Part shown: one piece after another, positions 61,415-64,000 of the stretch
How positions within the stretch are numbered: the first letter of the stretch is position 1
Layout of the letters: every line of letters begins with the position of its first letter
Origin: Candidatus Poribacteria bacterium
GTDB taxonomy: Bacteria > Poribacteria > WGA-4E > WGA-3G
Length of the DNA stretch: 64,000 nt
Assembly (NCBI GenBank): GCA_028820845.1
Contig: JAPPII010000011.1
Location: 1-64,000, forward strand
Reading direction: 5' to 3'
Translations under genes and position numbers: made by a program
Notes under the pieces: model-generated
What the model saw: only the letters and a program-made list of their open reading frames with translations
Database searches by the model: none
What the model was told of the DNA's origin: nothing

Positions 61415-62971
61415 ATGAAAAACGCACCCATCATTGAGATGCGAGGCATCCATAAGCGGTTTGGAAAAGTACAGGCGAACGCCGACGTAGATTTTACACT
61501 CCAACGTGGGGAAATCCATGCCATCGTTGGTGAGAACGGTGCAGGTAAATCTACACTCATGAAGATTCTCTACGGCTTGTGTCGCCCCGATGCCGGTGAG
61601 ATTTTTGTTGATGGACGTGCTGTAACGATCTCTTCTCCGCGGCAAGCCATGCACCTCGGACTGGGAATGGTGCAGCAACACTTCACCCTCATCCCGATTT
61701 TCACGGCACTTCAAAACATCGTCCTTGCCAAAGAACCTCGCAAATTGGGCGTGTTACTCGATGAGCAGCAAGCAGAAGAACGGATTACAGCACTCGCAGC
61801 GCAGCTCGGTTTTGATGTGCCACTGAACACACCTGTTGAATCTCTGCCGATTGGGACGCAACAACATACTGAAATCCTGAAGGTTCTCTATCACGGTGCG
61901 GACATCCTCATCATGGATGAACCGACGGCAGTGCTTGCACCACAAGAAATCGAGGGCCTTTTTAACTGCATGCGCAACCTCAAAAATGAGGGAAAAAGTC
62001 TTATTATTATCACGCACAAACTCGATGAGGTGATGGCAATCGCCGACACGGTTACAGTAATGCGGCGCGGGCAGTCTGTCGCTACGTCTCCTATCGCCGA
62101 CACCAATCCGACAGCCTTGGCGGAAATGATGCTCGGTGAACCTGTCATTCCAACTGTTGTAACACGAGAACAGACCGAAAATCCAACACCCATGCTCCGT
62201 TTGGAAAAAGTTACGCTCTCCGCAGATGCAGATGCCAAAACAGGTTTTACGCAATTCATTCGGAGACGGGTCCACAAAAAACGGCCTTCAAATTCAAGTG
62301 AGGTCGGCAAAAAGCACCTCAATCAGATTAATCTTGAAGTATTTCCCGGTGAAATCGTCGGAATCGCCGGGGTCGAAGGAAATGGGCAGACACAACTCGT
62401 TGAAGTCTTGACAGGTTTACGACAAATCCATAGCGGGAGTCTTACCTTAAACGGTGAACGGATTGCTCATATACCTGCCGATAGACACCGACACGGTATC
62501 AGCTTGAATGACCGAATTGACAATAATTTCATTATCGGACACCATAAAAGTAGACGCTATTGTCAGCACGGATTTCTCCGGCGAAAGCCGATTCAGCGAG
62601 CTACGCTGAACGCTCTGGATAAATACCAAATTCAGGTTGGGGATATAGTTGACCCGATTAAAACGCTCTCTGGCGGGAATCAACAGAAAATCGTTGTCGC
62701 GCGGGAGTTAGAGGGTAGACCCGAACTTATTCTCGCCGCCCATCCGACGCGGGGATTGGACATTCACGCCGCAAGATTTGTCCATTCGCGTCTGCTATAC
62801 GCTCGCAACCGTGCGAGAGCCGTTTTGCTCGTTTCCTCTGAACTCGATGAACTCCTCCACCTTAGCGACAGGATCGCCGTGATGTACGACGGCAAGATCG
62901 TCGGTATTGTCAAGCCAAGCGAGACAAACAAACAAGAATTAGGTGCCTTGATGCTCGGATTAAATGGATAG
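61415..62971 (+). CDS. Duplicated ABC ATPase of a nucleoside-type importer
   Basis: 518 residues with two ATPase halves. Half 1: Walker A IVGENGAGKST, signature-like SLPIGTQQ, Walker B ILIMDEPTAVL and IIITHKLDE. Half 2: Walker A degenerate GVEGNGQTQ, signature LSGGNQQK, and Walker B LILAAHPTRGL, with Ala-His replacing Asp-Glu. This asymmetry is usual for RbsA/NupA-type sugar and nucleoside importers. Immediately follows the BMP binding protein. The two permease genes normally next in such operons are not here. Confidence 0.94.
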   Translation: MKNAPIIEMRGIHKRFGKVQANADVDFTLQRGEIHAIVGENGAGKSTLMKILYGLCRPDAGEIFVDGRAVTISSPRQAMHLGLGMVQQHFTLIPIFTALQNIVLAKEPRKLGVLLDEQQAEERITALAAQLGFDVPLNTPVESLPIGTQQHTEILKVLYHGADILIMDEPTAVLAPQEIEGLFNCMRNLKNEGKSLIIITHKLDEVMAIADTVTVMRRGQSVATSPIADTNPTALAEMMLGEPVIPTVVTREQTENPTPMLRLEKVTLSADADAKTGFTQFIRRRVHKKRPSNSSEVGKKHLNQINLEVFPGEIVGIAGVEGNGQTQLVEVLTGLRQIHSGSLTLNGERIAHIPADRHRHGISLNDRIDNNFIIGHHKSRRYCQHGFLRRKPIQRATLNALDKYQIQVGDIVDPIKTLSGGNQQKIVVARELEGRPELILAAHPTRGLDIHAARFVHSRLLYARNRARAVLLVSSELDELLHLSDRIAVMYDGKIVGIVKPSETNKQELGALMLGLNG

Positions 62972-63007
62972 ATACAAAAATCAATGTATTTCTGCTTAGG
63001 AGAAAAA

Positions 63008-63841
63008 ATGATAATTGACTCACATACACACGCCTGGCCCCGATGGCCCTACCAACCCCCAGTCCCCGATGATGAAAGTCGTGGCAAAGTCGAACAACTC
63101 CTCCACGAAATGGACCTGCACGGCGTCGATAAAGCAGTGCTTATCTGTGCCCGCATCGACAGGAATCCAGAAAACAACGATTACGTCGCAGAGTGTGTCA
63201 AGCGTTACCCGGATCGGTTAATCCAATTCGCCGATGTGGATTGTTCGTGGACAGACACCTATCATACAGTGGGTGCATCTGAACGACTCAGGACAGCGGC
63301 GGAAAAATATGCCCTCAAGGGTTACACCCATTACCTTAGAGGCGATGATAACGGAGATTGGTTCTTTTCCAACGAAGGGCAGCGTTTCTTTCAAACGACC
63401 GCCGAACTCGGATTAATCGCCAGCATTGCCATGGGAAGCCATCAGCACGAACCGCTCCGAAAACTCGCAGCACAATTTCCGGACATCCCTTTTCTCTGTC
63501 ATCACATGGGCGGCGCGCGTGCCGGTGAAGCGCATCCGTATCCACAGCTCAAGCAGGTGCTTGCCTCGGCAGACGTTTCGAATATCCACATCAAAATGTC
63601 AGGTTTCGCTTATGTCTCGCAGGTACCCTGGGATTATCCGCAGTCGGATACCCACTGGATTGTCCGCGCCCTCTACGAGCATTTTGGGCCTGGGAGGCTC
63701 TGTTGGGGTTCCGACTATCCCGTTGTTCGGAACTTTATGACCTATAAACATGCACTTGAAGCATTTCGGACGCACTGCACATTTATCCCAGAACCAGACA
63801 AAGCAGAAATTTTGGGCGGAACGCTCCAGCGTTTGCTCTGA
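63008..63841 (+). CDS. Amidohydrolase-2 family metal-dependent hydrolase
   Basis: 277 residues from ATG 63008 (AGGAG 6 nt upstream, which decides the start). Starts with MIIDSHTHAWPRWPYQ, the HxH metal ligands of the amidohydrolase barrel; further ligands and catalytic residues are in FLCHHMGGA and LCWGSDYPVV. Similar to 2-pyrone-4,6-dicarboxylate lactonase, gamma-resorcylate decarboxylase and uncharacterised sugar-lactone hydrolases. It follows the ATPase gene by about 36 nt and may process the imported compound. Confidence 0.92.
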   Translation: MIIDSHTHAWPRWPYQPPVPDDESRGKVEQLLHEMDLHGVDKAVLICARIDRNPENNDYVAECVKRYPDRLIQFADVDCSWTDTYHTVGASERLRTAAEKYALKGYTHYLRGDDNGDWFFSNEGQRFFQTTAELGLIASIAMGSHQHEPLRKLAAQFPDIPFLCHHMGGARAGEAHPYPQLKQVLASADVSNIHIKMSGFAYVSQVPWDYPQSDTHWIVRALYEHFGPGRLCWGSDYPVVRNFMTYKHALEAFRTHCTFIPEPDKAEILGGTLQRLL

Positions 63842-64000
63842 ACGCTGATGAATAGCCAGGGTCATTTATGGTAAACCAGATAAATAAACAGACATTTCAG
63901 AGAAGACGGGCTGCCCTGCTGCCGCTGGCGAGGTTTCCTAACCTTGCCAACTTAGTGTGTCCAATTAATTCTAAGGTTTACCATAGTTTTCCAATAATTT
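63842..64000. other. Right edge with hairpin repeat and no gene
   Basis: Hairpin GGCGAGGTT-TCCT-AACCTTGCC at 63927-63948 (one G/T wobble), preceded by GCCGCT and followed by CCAATTAATTCT as at 40811. GGTTTACCATA/TATGGTAAACC words flank it: TATGGTAAACC at 63867 and GGTTTACCATA at 63974, an 11-bp inverted pair about 97 nt apart, so the hairpin may sit inside another small element. Confidence 0.6.

Noticed and set aside
1-64000. tRNA, rRNA, prophage or insertion-sequence transposase genes
   Set aside because: None was recognised on either strand; only non-autonomous elements and hairpin repeats were seen.

Overview
The window looks like a piece of a chromosome from an uncultured marine or sponge-associated bacterium, most likely Candidatus Poribacteria or a close relative. 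This is an inference from gene content: secreted LamG proteins opening with the same leader, CRTAC1-type FG-GAP/ASPIC proteins paired with TPR proteins, TolB-like propellers, a very large C25 peptidase, EutN/CcmL microcompartment vertex proteins, sugar-acid enzymes of the enolase superfamily, and dense small palindromic repeats. No rRNA, tRNA, CRISPR array, prophage or intact transposase gene was seen.

Layout. 1-5.8 kb: tail of an unknown gene, a heterodimeric ABC exporter pair, a HAD phosphatase with a deleted HAD remnant beside it, and an APH-like kinase. 5.9-12.6 kb: a polytopic membrane protein, an enolase-superfamily enzyme, a 2-hydroxyacid dehydrogenase, and a large decayed gene (probably DUF5695). 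12.6-18.5 kb: STAS protein, orphan EcfT, MoaB, a small unknown ORF, and a TolB-like/double-VWA operon. 18.9-24.8 kb: a secreted protein, a TPR/SUMF1-like/CRTAC1 operon, a redoxin with an in-frame TGA at its active-site cysteine position, and a small membrane protein. 24.8-28.8 kb: riboflavin genes ribD, ribE, ribBA, ribH; the last two share a leader sequence. 28.8-34.5 kb: a MITE-like element, HisH, an NtrB/NtrC-type two-component pair, a second MITE-like element, two EutN/CcmL proteins and a lipoprotein. 34.6-43.3 kb: a 1695-residue C25 peptidase, a TolB-like protein, a toxin-antitoxin pair whose toxin is frameshifted, and a GNAT protein. 43.6-51.3 kb: Ndk, an NPCBM-like protein, two tandem LamG proteins, a second TPR/CRTAC1 pair and a third LamG protein. 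51.6-60.1 kb: an RRM protein, then a five-gene minus-strand cluster (secreted LamG-like protein, TPR, UbiD, TrxR-like, PolA). 60.4-63.8 kb: BMP-type binding protein, ABC ATPase and amidohydrolase.

The most unusual signal spans the window. Eight unrelated secreted proteins (three LamG, NPCBM-like, LamG/DUF1080-like, two TolB-like, one of unknown fold) end in one C-terminal motif, approximately V-x-P-x(2,3)-K-x-x-T-x-W-G-x-[LIV]-K. It looks like a shared sorting or attachment tag that I do not recognise as a named family. The C25 peptidase encoded in the same region is the kind of enzyme that processes such tags in type IX secretion, but that link is only a hypothesis. The second strong signal is the probable selenoprotein redoxin, which has a short stem-loop placed where a bacterial SECIS would lie. 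Other noteworthy items are the shared leader of ribBA and ribH, two MITE-like elements, and several families of hairpin repeats.
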